This document shows, piece after piece, positions 6,208 through 12,980 of a stretch of DNA of 14,043 nucleotides. The position numbers were made by a program, and so were the translations under genes. This stretch comes from DATFPQ01 sp035264765. GTDB taxonomy: Bacteria; Actinomycetota; Actinomycetes; Actinomycetales; Angustibacteraceae. The stretch covers positions 1-14,043 of the forward strand of contig DATFPQ010000189.1 in the NCBI GenBank assembly GCA_035264765.1. Direction: 5' to 3'. Each line of letters starts with the position of its first letter. The first letter of the stretch is position 1. The notes under the pieces were generated by a model that saw only the letters and a list, made by a program, of their open reading frames with translations, was not told where the DNA came from and ran no database searches.

Positions 6208-6966
6208 GTGAGGTCGGAGCGCGGGGGGTCTGCCGTGGCACGTGAGATCGGCCGGGACGACGTGAGCGGCTTGTACGTCGCCCTCGGGGACTCCATCTCG
6301 ATCGACGAGTACGCCGGCGGTCCCGGCCGCGGCGCCTCGAGCCTGCTCTTCCGCAACCGGGACGAGGACTTCCCCGCCTGGAGCGGGAAGGACCTCGGCG
6401 CCACCGGGCCGGAGCTCGGCTTCTGGCTGCTGGCGGTCGACGGCGGAACGACCCGCACGCTCCTCGACGTCCAGCTGCCCGCGCTGGAGGCCTCCGGAGT
6501 CCCGGCGCGTCTGGTCACGCTCACCATCGGCGGCAACGACCTGCTCGGTGCCTACGGTGACACCCGCGCCGCCCTGGCCGTGGTGGGGATGGTGCGGTCG
6601 CGAGTGGGGCAGGCGCTCGCGCGGATCCGCGACCTGGTGGGACCGGACGCGCCGGTGGTGGTCGGCACGGTCTACGACCCGAGCGACGGCACGGGCGACG
6701 CTGCGCGGGCCGGGCTGCCACCGTGGCCGGACGTCGTCGCCGTCCTGGCCGAGCTGAACTCCGCCCTGCGGGCGGCCGCCGGCGAGCAGGCCGCGGTGGT
6801 CGCCGACGTGCACGGCAGGTTCCTCGGCCACGGCCTCCAGCGGGGGGACGTCACGCAGAGCGACTCCCGCCCCGCCGACCGCGAGCTCTGGTACTGCGAC
6901 GTCATCGAGCCGAACGCCTGGGGAGCGAGCGCCGTCCGAGCCGCCTTCTGGGACGCCCTGCGCTGA
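6208..6966 (+). CDS. SGNH/GDSL-hydrolase-like protein with altered block V
   Basis: The 252-residue product shows the SGNH fold markers. Block I is Y-V-A-L-G-D-S-I-S with nucleophile S29, and block III is T-I-G-G-N-D (Gly109, Asn110). A block V-like motif near the C-terminus reads C-D-V-I-E-P-N-A-W-G-A: Asp231 is kept, but the position normally held by the catalytic His (D-x-x-H-P) is Glu234. Family members are esterases or lipases acting on ester or acyl groups; with this change either a different triad is used or catalysis is altered. No signal peptide is evident, so it is probably cytoplasmic. The GTG at 6208 has GGGAG five bases upstream. GTG at 6235, after a GGGGGG stretch, is an equally possible start and would lose nine residues. 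It stands alone, 50 bp after the M15 gene. Confidence 0.8.
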   Translation: MRSERGGSAVAREIGRDDVSGLYVALGDSISIDEYAGGPGRGASSLLFRNRDEDFPAWSGKDLGATGPELGFWLLAVDGGTTRTLLDVQLPALEASGVPARLVTLTIGGNDLLGAYGDTRAALAVVGMVRSRVGQALARIRDLVGPDAPVVVGTVYDPSDGTGDAARAGLPPWPDVVAVLAELNSALRAAAGEQAAVVADVHGRFLGHGLQRGDVTQSDSRPADRELWYCDVIEPNAWGASAVRAAFWDALR

Positions 6967-7064
6967 CGGCGCGGCAGGTGTCCTGGCGAAATCACCGGCG
7001 CGACCGGAGGAGTCCCGGCGGCAGGCTCGAGAGCGTCAGAGAAAGCCGAGCTCAGGAGCACCCC

Positions 7065-7247
7065 ATGATGAGCAGCACCCCCCGCACCTTCGTCGGCAGC
7101 AGTACCTTCGAGGTCATCGGAATGACCTGCGGCCACTGCGAGCGCGCCGTGAGCCGTGAGATCGGCCTCGTGCGCGGCGTCCATCGGGTCGACGTCGACC
7201 TGCCGAGCGGCCGGGTCGACGAGGCCGGCTACGCGCTGGTCCCCTGA
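7065..7247 (+). CDS. Shortened heavy-metal-associated (HMA) domain protein, copper-chaperone-like
   Basis: This 60-residue protein begins at ATG 7065, six bases after AGGAG; a second ATG follows directly. Residues 14-45 match an HMA domain: beta strand F-E-V-I-G, the metal-binding M-T-C-G-H-C loop (Cys22 and Cys25), helix 1 (E-R-A-V-S-R-E-I), then G-V-H-R-V-D-V-D-L. Normal HMA proteins have about 65-70 residues, with a third strand and second helix between the S-G-x-V turn and the closing D-E-A-G-Y strand. Here S-G-R-V is followed directly by D-E-A-G-Y-A-L-V, so roughly 18-20 residues appear to be missing in frame. The metal-binding site is intact, but the fold may be incomplete. No P-type ATPase or CsoR-like repressor is adjacent. 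The strong GC-rich hairpin at 7256-7295 follows. It could be a decaying gene or an unusual mini-chaperone. Confidence 0.72.
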   Translation: MMSSTPRTFVGSSTFEVIGMTCGHCERAVSREIGLVRGVHRVDVDLPSGRVDEAGYALVP

Positions 7248-7255
7248 GGCGCCAG

Positions 7256-7295
7256 CCGCCCGGGTCGGGGACGCACGACCCCGCGGCCCGGGCGG
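7256..7295 (+). terminator. Strong GC-rich hairpin between the HMA and PPOX genes
   Basis: The outer stem CCGCCCGGG/CCCGGGCGG (7256-7264 with 7287-7295, nine perfect pairs) encloses an inner stem CGGGG/CCCCG (7266-7270 with 7279-7283) with an eight-base loop. It starts nine bases after the HMA stop and ends 13 bases before the next ATG. It lacks a T-run, so termination is likely but not certain; it also abuts the putative -10 of the PPOX gene. Confidence 0.5.
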
Positions 7296-7296
7296 G

Positions 7297-7302
7297 TAGC
7301 CT
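7297..7302 (+). promoter_or_regulatory. Putative -10 element (TAGCCT) of a leaderless promoter
   Basis: TAGCCT lies six bases before ATG 7309 of the PPOX gene, which has no Shine-Dalgarno. A -10 placed so that transcription starts at or near the A of the ATG is the common actinobacterial leaderless layout. No convincing -35 is visible. Confidence 0.45.
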
Positions 7303-7308
7303 CCGCTC

Positions 7309-7704
7309 ATGTCTGCCGACATTGCCTTCGCCGCCCTCGGGGCGGAGCGGTTCGTCTCGCTGACGACCTATCGCCGGTCTGGGGAGCCGGTGTCGACCCC
7401 GGTCTGGGTGGCCAGCGACGGCGACGCGCTCGTCGTCACCACCCCCGCGGACAGCGGCAAGGTGAAACGGCTGCGTCACACCCCGCGCGTCGAGCTGCGG
7501 CCGTGCAGCCGCACCGGCCGACTCCGGGAGGCGGCACCGCCCGTCGCCGGCACCGCGGAGGTGCTCAGTGACAGCGGCAGCCGCGAGCGCCTGACCGGCC
7601 TGATCCGCCGGAAGTACGGGATCGAGTACCGCGTGGTCATGGCGATCGAGCGGCTGAGCCGGTCCGGCAGGAGGCCACGCGTTCTCCTCCGGATCACCCG
7701 GTGA
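7309..7704 (+). CDS. PPOX-class F420-dependent oxidoreductase-like protein (Rv2061/TIGR03666-like)
   Basis: This 131-residue protein has the split-barrel flavin/F420-binding fold of the pyridoxamine-phosphate-oxidase superfamily. Recognisable blocks are R-F-V-S-L-T-T-Y-R-R-S-G-E-P-V-S-T-P-V-W-V near the N-terminus, T-P-A-D-S-G-K-V-K-R-L-R (residues about 45-56), P-R-V-E-L-R-P-C, and G-T-A-E-V-L followed by R-R-K-Y-G. These match the short actinobacterial Rv2061-type subfamily, which uses deazaflavin F420 as hydride carrier in characterised relatives; the physiological substrate is unknown. The length is normal for that subfamily. The start ATG has no Shine-Dalgarno but a TAGCCT -10 just upstream, suggesting a leaderless transcript. 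Its TGA overlaps the GTG of the next gene (GTGA), so the two are translationally coupled. Confidence 0.88.
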   Translation: MSADIAFAALGAERFVSLTTYRRSGEPVSTPVWVASDGDALVVTTPADSGKVKRLRHTPRVELRPCSRTGRLREAAPPVAGTAEVLSDSGSRERLTGLIRRKYGIEYRVVMAIERLSRSGRRPRVLLRITR

Positions 7705-8552
7705 GCACATCGGGTGCATCCCCCGGACCGCCACCGCGACAGGTCCTGGACGCGTTCGACGTCGCAGCCGAACCCACACCGCTTGCCGGAGGCCAAGGGA
7801 CGTCGTGGCGTGCCGGCGACGTGGTGCTCAAACCGCTCGACATGAGCGAGCAGACACTTGACTGGCAGGCACACGTCCTCGGCTCGGTCAGCAACGCGAC
7901 CGACTTCCGGGTCGCGCCGCCGCTCCGATCCGGCGACGGGTCGCTGTCCGTCGCCGGCTGGACCGCTTCCCCTTACCTCCCGGGCGAGCCTGCGACCGGT
8001 CACTGGCGCGACATCCTGGTCGCCGGTGAGAGGTTCCACGCCGCGCTTCGCCACCTGGCTCGTCCCGTCTTTCTGGAGACGCGGCAAGACCACTGGGCCG
8101 TCGCCGACCGGGTCGCCTGGGGGGAGCTGCCGCTGACGGGGTACGAGGACGACGACGCAATCCTTGCGCTGGCCGGCCGGCTGCTGCCGGTTCACGAGAC
8201 CAGTCAAGTGGTCCACGGCGACCTCAGCGGCAACGTCCTCGTGCATCCGCGGCTGCCGCCGGCGATCCTCGACCTCTCCCCGTACTGGCGTCCTCCGGCC
8301 TATGCCTCCGCGGTGGTCCTCGCGGACGCGCTGCTGTGGCATGACGCCGGCGAGGAAGTCCTCGAACTCGATGTGCCGTCGATGGCGCAGCATCTGCTGC
8401 GAGCGCTGATCTTCCGGCTGGTCACCGAACGGCGGGCAGCGCACGGCGCCCGACGTCCGGACGGGCGGTACGGGTGTGCGCTGCGGATCGCCTGCGCCGT
8501 GGCCGACAGGCGCGGTCCGGCGACGGAGAATGGTGCCCGTGACAGAGGATGA
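7701..8552 (+). CDS. Aminoglycoside-phosphotransferase/kinase-fold protein, TIGR02569-like
   Basis: The 283-residue product resembles the actinobacterial TIGR02569 family. An N-terminal Gly-rich loop (L-A-G-G-Q-G-T-S-W-R-A-G, residues 28-39) is followed by V-V-L-K-P with a candidate ATP-binding Lys44. The catalytic loop is V-V-H-G-D-L-S-G-N-V-L (H172, D174, N178) and the metal-binding Asp is D191 in A-I-L-D-L-S. The W-A-V-A-D-R-V-A-W-G-E block at 132-142 is characteristic of the family. All residues needed for phosphotransfer are present, so an active small-molecule kinase is possible; the substrate is unknown and resistance should not be assumed. The GTG start overlaps the upstream TGA by 4 bp. 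The C-terminal ~30 residues are Arg/Gly-rich and overlap the start of the following DUF6194 gene by 14 bp. Confidence 0.87.
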   Translation: MSTSGASPGPPPRQVLDAFDVAAEPTPLAGGQGTSWRAGDVVLKPLDMSEQTLDWQAHVLGSVSNATDFRVAPPLRSGDGSLSVAGWTASPYLPGEPATGHWRDILVAGERFHAALRHLARPVFLETRQDHWAVADRVAWGELPLTGYEDDDAILALAGRLLPVHETSQVVHGDLSGNVLVHPRLPPAILDLSPYWRPPAYASAVVLADALLWHDAGEEVLELDVPSMAQHLLRALIFRLVTERRAAHGARRPDGRYGCALRIACAVADRRGPATENGARDRG

Positions 8553-9021
8553 CGTTGTCGAGCTGGTACGGCGGCTCCCAGGCGTGCTCGTGGTCGCGCC
8601 CACCGAGGCCGACGGGGCGCCCGAGGCCTGGTGGAGCGACCGGTTTTTCTACTACGACCCGGACGGCACGCTCGACACCACGCGGCACCAGCCCTTCGCA
8701 ACGATCGTGACCCACGACTACGAGGGCTTCGACGCCGCGTCCGAGCTGGATCGGCCCGGCGTGTTCCGGGTCAACGTCGCCGTCGGGAGCAAGGCCTTCG
8801 AGGGGATGTTCGGATTTCCTCCGGGGGCCCACGTCGAGCACCACGCGGACCACGACTACGCCGCGCTCGACCAGGTGCTACCGCACCCGATCTACGCGGG
8901 GCAGGGCTGGGTCTCGGTCCTCAACCCCGCGACCTCGACCACGTCCGAGCTGGAGTCCCTGCTGCGGCAGGCGCACGCCCTGGCCGCCGAGCGCCACCGC
9001 CGGCGCGTTTCGCACGACTAG
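8539..9021 (+). CDS. DUF6194 family protein
   Basis: This 160-residue soluble protein opens with M-T-E-D-D-V-V-E-L-V-R-R-L-P-G-V, typical of DUF6194 proteins. It continues with P-E-A-W-W-S-D-R-F-F-Y-Y-D-P-D-G, then P-F-A-T-I-V-T-H-D-Y-E-G-F-D and L-D-R-P-G-V-F-R-V-N-V-A-V-G. It carries several His residues in H-V-E-H-H-A-D-H-D-Y (about 113-122), which could bind a ligand. No biochemical function is established for the family. The GTG at 8539 is preferred because GGAG lies ten bases upstream and the product then begins exactly at the family start; ATG 8530 is too close to that site. It is the third gene of a compact unit with the PPOX and kinase-fold genes. Its TAG shares the bases CTAG with the stop of the convergent DUF1905 gene. 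Confidence 0.85.
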   Translation: MTEDDVVELVRRLPGVLVVAPTEADGAPEAWWSDRFFYYDPDGTLDTTRHQPFATIVTHDYEGFDAASELDRPGVFRVNVAVGSKAFEGMFGFPPGAHVEHHADHDYAALDQVLPHPIYAGQGWVSVLNPATSTTSELESLLRQAHALAAERHRRRVSHD

Positions 9022-9287
9022 GAATCGATCCGCTCCAGCAGGCGGACGGTGACCGCGTCACCGGCCTGCTTGTCGATGGCGCGTCGGACGTCGGCCCGCA
9101 CCGGCAGCTTGTGGGTGCCGTCGCCCAGCGCCATGAACGAGCTCCGGAATGGTTGCCCGTCGATCGTCCCGCGCACCTTGACCAGGCCACGGGTGCCGAA
9201 GAACCGGACGGACTCTGGCCAGACCAGGTAGGTCCAGCCGCCCTTGCCGGGGCTCTGCTGCAGGGTTGCGGTGAACTGCTCGTCCAT
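9018..9287 (-). CDS. DUF1905 domain protein
   Basis: This small soluble 89-residue protein matches the DUF1905 pattern: F-T-A-T-L near the start, G-G-W-T-Y-L-V-W-P, then G-L-V-K-V-R-G-T-I-D-G-Q-P-F-R-S-S-F-M-A-L-G-D-G, and L-P-V-R-A-D-V-R-R-A-I-D-K-Q-A-G-D. A small beta-barrel is expected. The domain is often found alone or fused to a YdeI/OmpD-associated (OmdA) C-terminal helix pair, which is absent here. Its biochemical role is unknown. The ATG at 9287 has GGAGG about five bases upstream. It converges on the DUF6194 gene with a 4-bp overlap of stop codons, and diverges from the FAD oxidoreductase across 152 bp. Confidence 0.87.
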   Translation of the reverse strand: MDEQFTATLQQSPGKGGWTYLVWPESVRFFGTRGLVKVRGTIDGQPFRSSFMALGDGTHKLPVRADVRRAIDKQAGDAVTVRLLERIDS

Positions 9288-9439
9288 CTCGGCCTCCGGA
9301 AGTGTGGGTCACGGTGCAGACCGCCACCGAGAAGGGAACTCATCGACGCGAGCGGGGCGCCTCGTTCGGTGGGATGGCCTTTGTCCGGTTGGATGGCGTT
9401 CGGGCCGGAACGCGCCCGTGGTCACGGCGAGGAGGCGCG

Positions 9440-10576
9440 ATGACGCAGACCGGAAGGGCGATCCGGGTCGCCGTGGTGGGCGGCGGGGTGCTCGGCGTCT
9501 CGACCGCCGTCCACCTTGCGCGAGGCGACGCCGACGTGCGGCTGGTCACCGAGACGCAGCTCGCGAGCGGCGCCTCCGGGCGGTCGCTGTCGTGGCTCAA
9601 CTGCTCGGCCGCCTACTCCGAGCCGTACTGCACGCTGCGCCTGGTCGGCCTGGAGCGCTATCGGGCCTTCGCCGACCGAGGCGGGTCCACCGCAGTCGCC
9701 GGGTACCTCCGCATGGACGGAGGCCTGCGCTGGGCAGCCGACGGCGAGGCGGACGACCTGCGCGGCCTGCACCAGCACCACCTCAGGACGGGCTACCCGT
9801 CGTCCTGGCTTCTCCCGGACGAGGTCCGCGAACGCGTGCCCGGCGTCGACCCGGCCGTCGTGCCCGCCGAGGGCGCCCTGTTCAGCCCGGCGGAGGGCTG
9901 GGTCGACCTGCCGTCCCTGGTGGCGGACCTGGCGAATGAGCTGGTCGGCCTCGGCGGCCGGATCGTCACCGACACCGGCCGGGCCGAGGTGGAGGTCAGC
10001 GGGGACCGCGTCACCGCCGTCACCACGGCGTCCGGGGACCGGCTCGAGGTCGACGCAGCCGTGCTGGCGACCGGTGCCGACGTCCCGCGGGCCCTGCGCC
10101 GCGTAGGCATCACGGTGCCCGACGCAACGGCTCCGGCGCTCCTGGTGCGCACGACACCCGTCGCCACGCCGCTTCGCTCCGTGCTCAATACGCCGCACGT
10201 GTCGATGCGGCCGACGCCGGACGGGTGCCTGGTCATGGATGCCGGGTGGTCCGAGCGTGAGGTGACCACGGACGACGACGGGAGCTACCGCGTACGGGAC
10301 GAGACGGTACGGCGACTGCTGGAGGAGGCCGCTGCCGTGCTCGTGGGGGGTCCGCGCCTGACGGCGGCGTCCTACGGCGTCGGCCCCAAGCCGGTGCCGG
10401 GCGACGGGGAGCCGGTCCTCGGCCCGGTCGCCGGTGTCGCCGGATACCACGTCGCCTTCACGCACAGTGGCGCGACCCTGGGTCTGGTCGCCGGCGAGCT
10501 CCTGGCCCAGGAGGTCCTTACCGGCGAGCCGTCCGCGCTGCTCGGGCCGTTCCGGCTGGACCGCTTCGCGGCCTAG
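9440..10576 (+). CDS. FAD-dependent oxidoreductase, DAO (D-amino-acid oxidase/glycine oxidase) family
   Basis: The 378-residue protein starts with the dinucleotide-binding motif V-A-V-V-G-G-G-V-L-G-V-S-T-A (G14, G16, G19). A G-A-S-G-R-S-L-S-W-L-N segment follows at about 44-54, typical of DAO enzymes that hold FAD. A V-L-A-T-G-A block appears mid-protein, and the C-terminal F-T-H-S-G-A-T-L-G-L-V-A-G-E-L-L closes the FAD site. The length suits a single-subunit amine or amino-acid oxidase/dehydrogenase; the substrate cannot be inferred. The start ATG 9440 has GAGGAGG four bases upstream and leads directly into the Rossmann fold, whereas longer in-frame starts add unrelated sequence. It is monocistronic in this window, converging on the MFS gene with a 42-bp gap. 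Confidence 0.88.
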   Translation: MTQTGRAIRVAVVGGGVLGVSTAVHLARGDADVRLVTETQLASGASGRSLSWLNCSAAYSEPYCTLRLVGLERYRAFADRGGSTAVAGYLRMDGGLRWAADGEADDLRGLHQHHLRTGYPSSWLLPDEVRERVPGVDPAVVPAEGALFSPAEGWVDLPSLVADLANELVGLGGRIVTDTGRAEVEVSGDRVTAVTTASGDRLEVDAAVLATGADVPRALRRVGITVPDATAPALLVRTTPVATPLRSVLNTPHVSMRPTPDGCLVMDAGWSEREVTTDDDGSYRVRDETVRRLLEEAAAVLVGGPRLTAASYGVGPKPVPGDGEPVLGPVAGVAGYHVAFTHSGATLGLVAGELLAQEVLTGEPSALLGPFRLDRFAA

Positions 10577-10618
10577 TGACTCGGCCTAGCGCCCGAGAGC
10601 CAACGGTGGGCTCAGCCT

Positions 10619-11833
10619 TCATCGCTCCATCGGGCCCGGAGGGTAGGCCGCTCGGCGCGCCTTGAGCGTGATGGTGAGGGCAAGTGCCGCCGGCACCGCC
10701 GCGGCGAGTGGCACGACCGCGGAGCCGGCGGCGTCCAGGGCGAGGCCGCCGTACACCGAACCGACGCCGACACCCACCTGGGTTGCCAGCACGATCAGCG
10801 TCGTGGCCGGGTCCTTCAGCGGACCCGCCGCCCGGAGCAGCGCGACCTGGTTGTAGATCGTCCCGGCGGTGATGGCCCCGCCCCAGAGGGCGACCAGCAG
10901 CAGCGCGGCGCTCAGGTGCCCCGCGAGCACGCTGAGACCGAGCAGGCTGAGGACCCAGACCGCGACGGTCGCCAGGAGCGACCTGCGGGGGCAACTGTCC
11001 ACCGTCCGTCCGGCCACCCAGATGCCGCCGAGCCCCGCCACGCCCAGCGCGGACAGCGCCAGGCTCGTCGCCGAGCTCGGCAGGCCGGCGTCGAGGAGGA
11101 CGGGAGCGATGTAGGTGAGCAGCGTGAAGTGGGCCACGGCCAGTAGCGGCCACGCGGTCGCGATGAGTGGCAGGCCGGGCCGCCGCAGCGCTGCGACGAC
11201 GGACACGGGCGCGGAGCCGTCCGAGCCGGGGGCGGCCGGGAGGACGAGCCGGACCGCGACCGCCAGCGCGAGGACCACCGCGGCCAGGACGGCGAAGGAG
11301 ACCCGCCATCCGACGGCTCCGCCGAGCAGCGTGGCGAGCGGCGTCCCGGCGGCGGCGGCCAGGCTCGGGCCGCCGAGGACGACTGCCATGGAGCGTCCCA
11401 CCTTCTCCTCGGGGACGAGCCGCGCCACGTACGGCGCGATCAGCGACCACACCATCCCGTGGGCGGTTCCGCCGACCAGGCGCGCCCCCAACGCCACCGG
11501 GAAGGCCGGGCTGAGTGCGACCAGCAGGTTGCTCGCCGCGAACGCAGCCAGCGCCGTCAGCAGGACGGCACGTCGTGGGAGGCGTGCGGTCGCGGCCATC
11601 ACGGGGACGACGGTGACGACGATGATTGCCGCGTACCCGGCCATCAGCAGGCCGGTCTGCGACTCCCCGACCCCGAACGCCGCGCCGATCTCCGGCAGCA
11701 GGCCGGCCGGTAGCAGCTCGGTGACGACCGACAGGAAGCCCACGGCGGCCAGGACCAGCAGCGGTCCCCACGGGAGCCCGGTCGACTGCCGGCTGCTGGA
11801 GGCTGGTGAGACCAACGTCGAGGACTGAGACAA
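10619..11833 (-). CDS. MFS transporter, DHA1 drug:H+ antiporter type
   Basis: This 404-residue, roughly 12-helix transporter has the hallmarks of the 12-TMS drug-efflux branch. The first helix ends in T-E-L-L-P-A-G-L-L-P-E-I, motif B is A-R-L-V-G-G-T-A-H-G (R118), and the antiporter motif C is G-G-P-S-L-A-A-A-A-G-T-P-L (154-166). The AraJ/Cml-like family exports sugars, chloramphenicol or other small molecules; the substrate here is unknown. The start is TTG at 11833, set by GGAAGGA seven bases upstream and by the fact that the protein then begins just before helix 1. The extra upstream open frame (42 residues) is Arg-rich and lacks family similarity. A strong inverted repeat (11975-12014) lies between it and the rhodanese gene. 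No linked TetR/MarR regulator is seen in the 271-bp upstream gap. Confidence 0.87.
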   Translation of the reverse strand: MSQSSTLVSPASSSRQSTGLPWGPLLVLAAVGFLSVVTELLPAGLLPEIGAAFGVGESQTGLLMAGYAAIIVVTVVPVMAATARLPRRAVLLTALAAFAASNLLVALSPAFPVALGARLVGGTAHGMVWSLIAPYVARLVPEEKVGRSMAVVLGGPSLAAAAGTPLATLLGGAVGWRVSFAVLAAVVLALAVAVRLVLPAAPGSDGSAPVSVVAALRRPGLPLIATAWPLLAVAHFTLLTYIAPVLLDAGLPSSATSLALSALGVAGLGGIWVAGRTVDSCPRRSLLATVAVWVLSLLGLSVLAGHLSAALLLVALWGGAITAGTIYNQVALLRAAGPLKDPATTLIVLATQVGVGVGSVYGGLALDAAGSAVVPLAAAVPAALALTITLKARRAAYPPGPMER

Positions 11834-11840
11834 GACAGCG

Positions 11841-11847
11841 TCCTTCC
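11841..11847 (-). promoter_or_regulatory. Shine-Dalgarno GGAAGGA deciding the TTG start of the MFS gene
   Basis: On the minus strand GGAAGGA ends seven bases before TTG at 11833. No ATG or GTG in frame is closer to the first membrane helix, so a TTG start is the best reading. Confidence 0.65.
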
Positions 11848-11974
11848 ACGAACCGACAGTCGCACGTGGGCATGCCGCGGCCAGGACCCGACGAGGTACT
11901 GCTCGCTGCCCCCACCGGCTCGCAGGCCTGCCGAACGTCCGCCGCGCTGCCGACGTCACGTGGTCGTGCGAAAC

Positions 11975-12014
11975 CGGTTGTCGGCAGCCAGTCTTGCGGC
12001 TGCCGACGTAACCG
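11975..12014 (-). terminator. Long inverted repeat between the rhodanese and MFS genes
   Basis: The ten-base arms GTCGGCAGCC (11980-11989) and GGCTGCCGAC (11998-12007) are perfectly complementary around an eight-base loop. CGGTT/AACCG extends the stem across a two-base bulge. It lies 91 bp downstream of the rhodanese stop on the leftward strand and is followed there by a short TTT. The best reading is a terminator for the regulator-rhodanese operon; as it also sits 140 bp upstream of the MFS start, an operator role is possible. Confidence 0.5.
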
Positions 12015-12104
12015 TGACAATGCCGACTCCCGGCGCCCCTCGCCAGTCGATCTTGGTTCGCGTTCCCGCCGGCGCGGCGACGTGGCTCGGCGTGGGGCCC
12101 CCGG

Positions 12105-12980
12105 TCACCGCTCGATGGGAACGTCCATCAGGCTGCCGTACTCGGCCCACCCGCCGTCGTAGTTGCGAACCTGCGGGTGGTGGAGCACCTCGTGCAGCGC
12201 GAACCACAGCAGCGAGCTGCGCTCCGCGACGCGGCAGTACACGACGACGTCGATGCCTGGTCGCACTCCGCGATCGGCATACAGGCGGCGCAGCTCCTCG
12301 GTCGGCAGCAGCCGGCCCGTGGCCTGGTCGACCAGCTGGCTGGTCGAGAGGTGGACCGCCCCGGGGATGTGCCCCGCGACGCGGTGTCGCTCGACCGGCA
12401 GGTCCACCATCTCCACGACCTTGCCGTCGTACTCCTCGGTGGATCGGCAGTCGAGCACTGCGGTTCCGGGCGGTGCGCCGACGTAGCGGGACAGGATCTC
12501 GTCCCGCGTGGCCCGGAAGTGCGGGTTGCCTGCTCCGACGACGTACGGCGGGCGGGCCCTTCGGGTCGAAGGCTCCTCGGTGAGCTCTCGGCCTTGCAAC
12601 AGCCACCAGCGCCGACCGCCGTCCAGCAGGCTCACCCGCTGGTGCCCGTAGTACCGGAACAGCCAGTAAGCGCTGGCCGCGAAGTAGTTGGCGGCGTCCC
12701 CGTAGAGCACGACGTGGCATTCGTTGCCCACACCGACCCGGCTCATCAGCCGCCCGAACGCCTCGGCGTCGACGAAGGAGCGCTGCACCGGATGGTGCAG
12801 GTCGTCGAGCCAGTCCACGGGATAGGCGCCCGAGATGTGGCCCTCGTAGTACCGGCTCGACTCCTCGTCCACCTCGAGCAGCACGACGTCGTCGCGGTGC
12901 TCGTCCAGCCACTCCGCGGATACCAGCGGCGGGACGTCCGGCGCCCCGTCCTGCCGCAGCCCTGCCGTGGGCGCTGTCAC
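12105..12980 (-). CDS. Tandem-rhodanese sulfurtransferase (thiosulfate/3-mercaptopyruvate type)
   Basis: This 291-residue protein has two rhodanese domains (about 18-136 and 157-291). The N-terminal domain has the structural signature V-E-V-D-E-E/L-Y-G-D-x-x-N-Y-F-A-A but no Cys at the active-site position. The C-terminal domain carries the catalytic loop V-Y-C-R-V-A-E-R-S-S with Cys249, matching the C-R-I-G-E-R-S loop of mycobacterial thiosulfate sulfurtransferases. Overall it is most like the mycobacterial CysA2/CysA3 and SseA proteins. The expected reaction is transfer of sulfane sulfur from thiosulfate or mercaptopyruvate to a thiol or cyanide via a Cys persulfide, in the cytoplasm. The GTG start at 12980 overlaps the regulator's TGA (GTGA), so translation is coupled. 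Unusually, no cysteine or molybdopterin biosynthesis gene is adjacent. An inverted repeat follows downstream. Confidence 0.9.
   Translation of the reverse strand: MTAPTAGLRQDGAPDVPPLVSAEWLDEHRDDVVLLEVDEESSRYYEGHISGAYPVDWLDDLHHPVQRSFVDAEAFGRLMSRVGVGNECHVVLYGDAANYFAASAYWLFRYYGHQRVSLLDGGRRWWLLQGRELTEEPSTRRARPPYVVGAGNPHFRATRDEILSRYVGAPPGTAVLDCRSTEEYDGKVVEMVDLPVERHRVAGHIPGAVHLSTSQLVDQATGRLLPTEELRRLYADRGVRPGIDVVVYCRVAERSSLLWFALHEVLHHPQVRNYDGGWAEYGSLMDVPIER

Noticed and set aside
7701..8552. Aminoglycoside resistance gene
   Set aside because: It shares the phosphotransferase fold, but it resembles a generic actinobacterial TIGR02569-like family and nothing points to an antibiotic substrate.
10580..10597. 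Hairpin CTCGG/CCGAG between the convergent DAO and MFS genes as a terminator
   Set aside because: The stem has five pairs with an eight-base loop and no T-run, too weak to call in this base composition.
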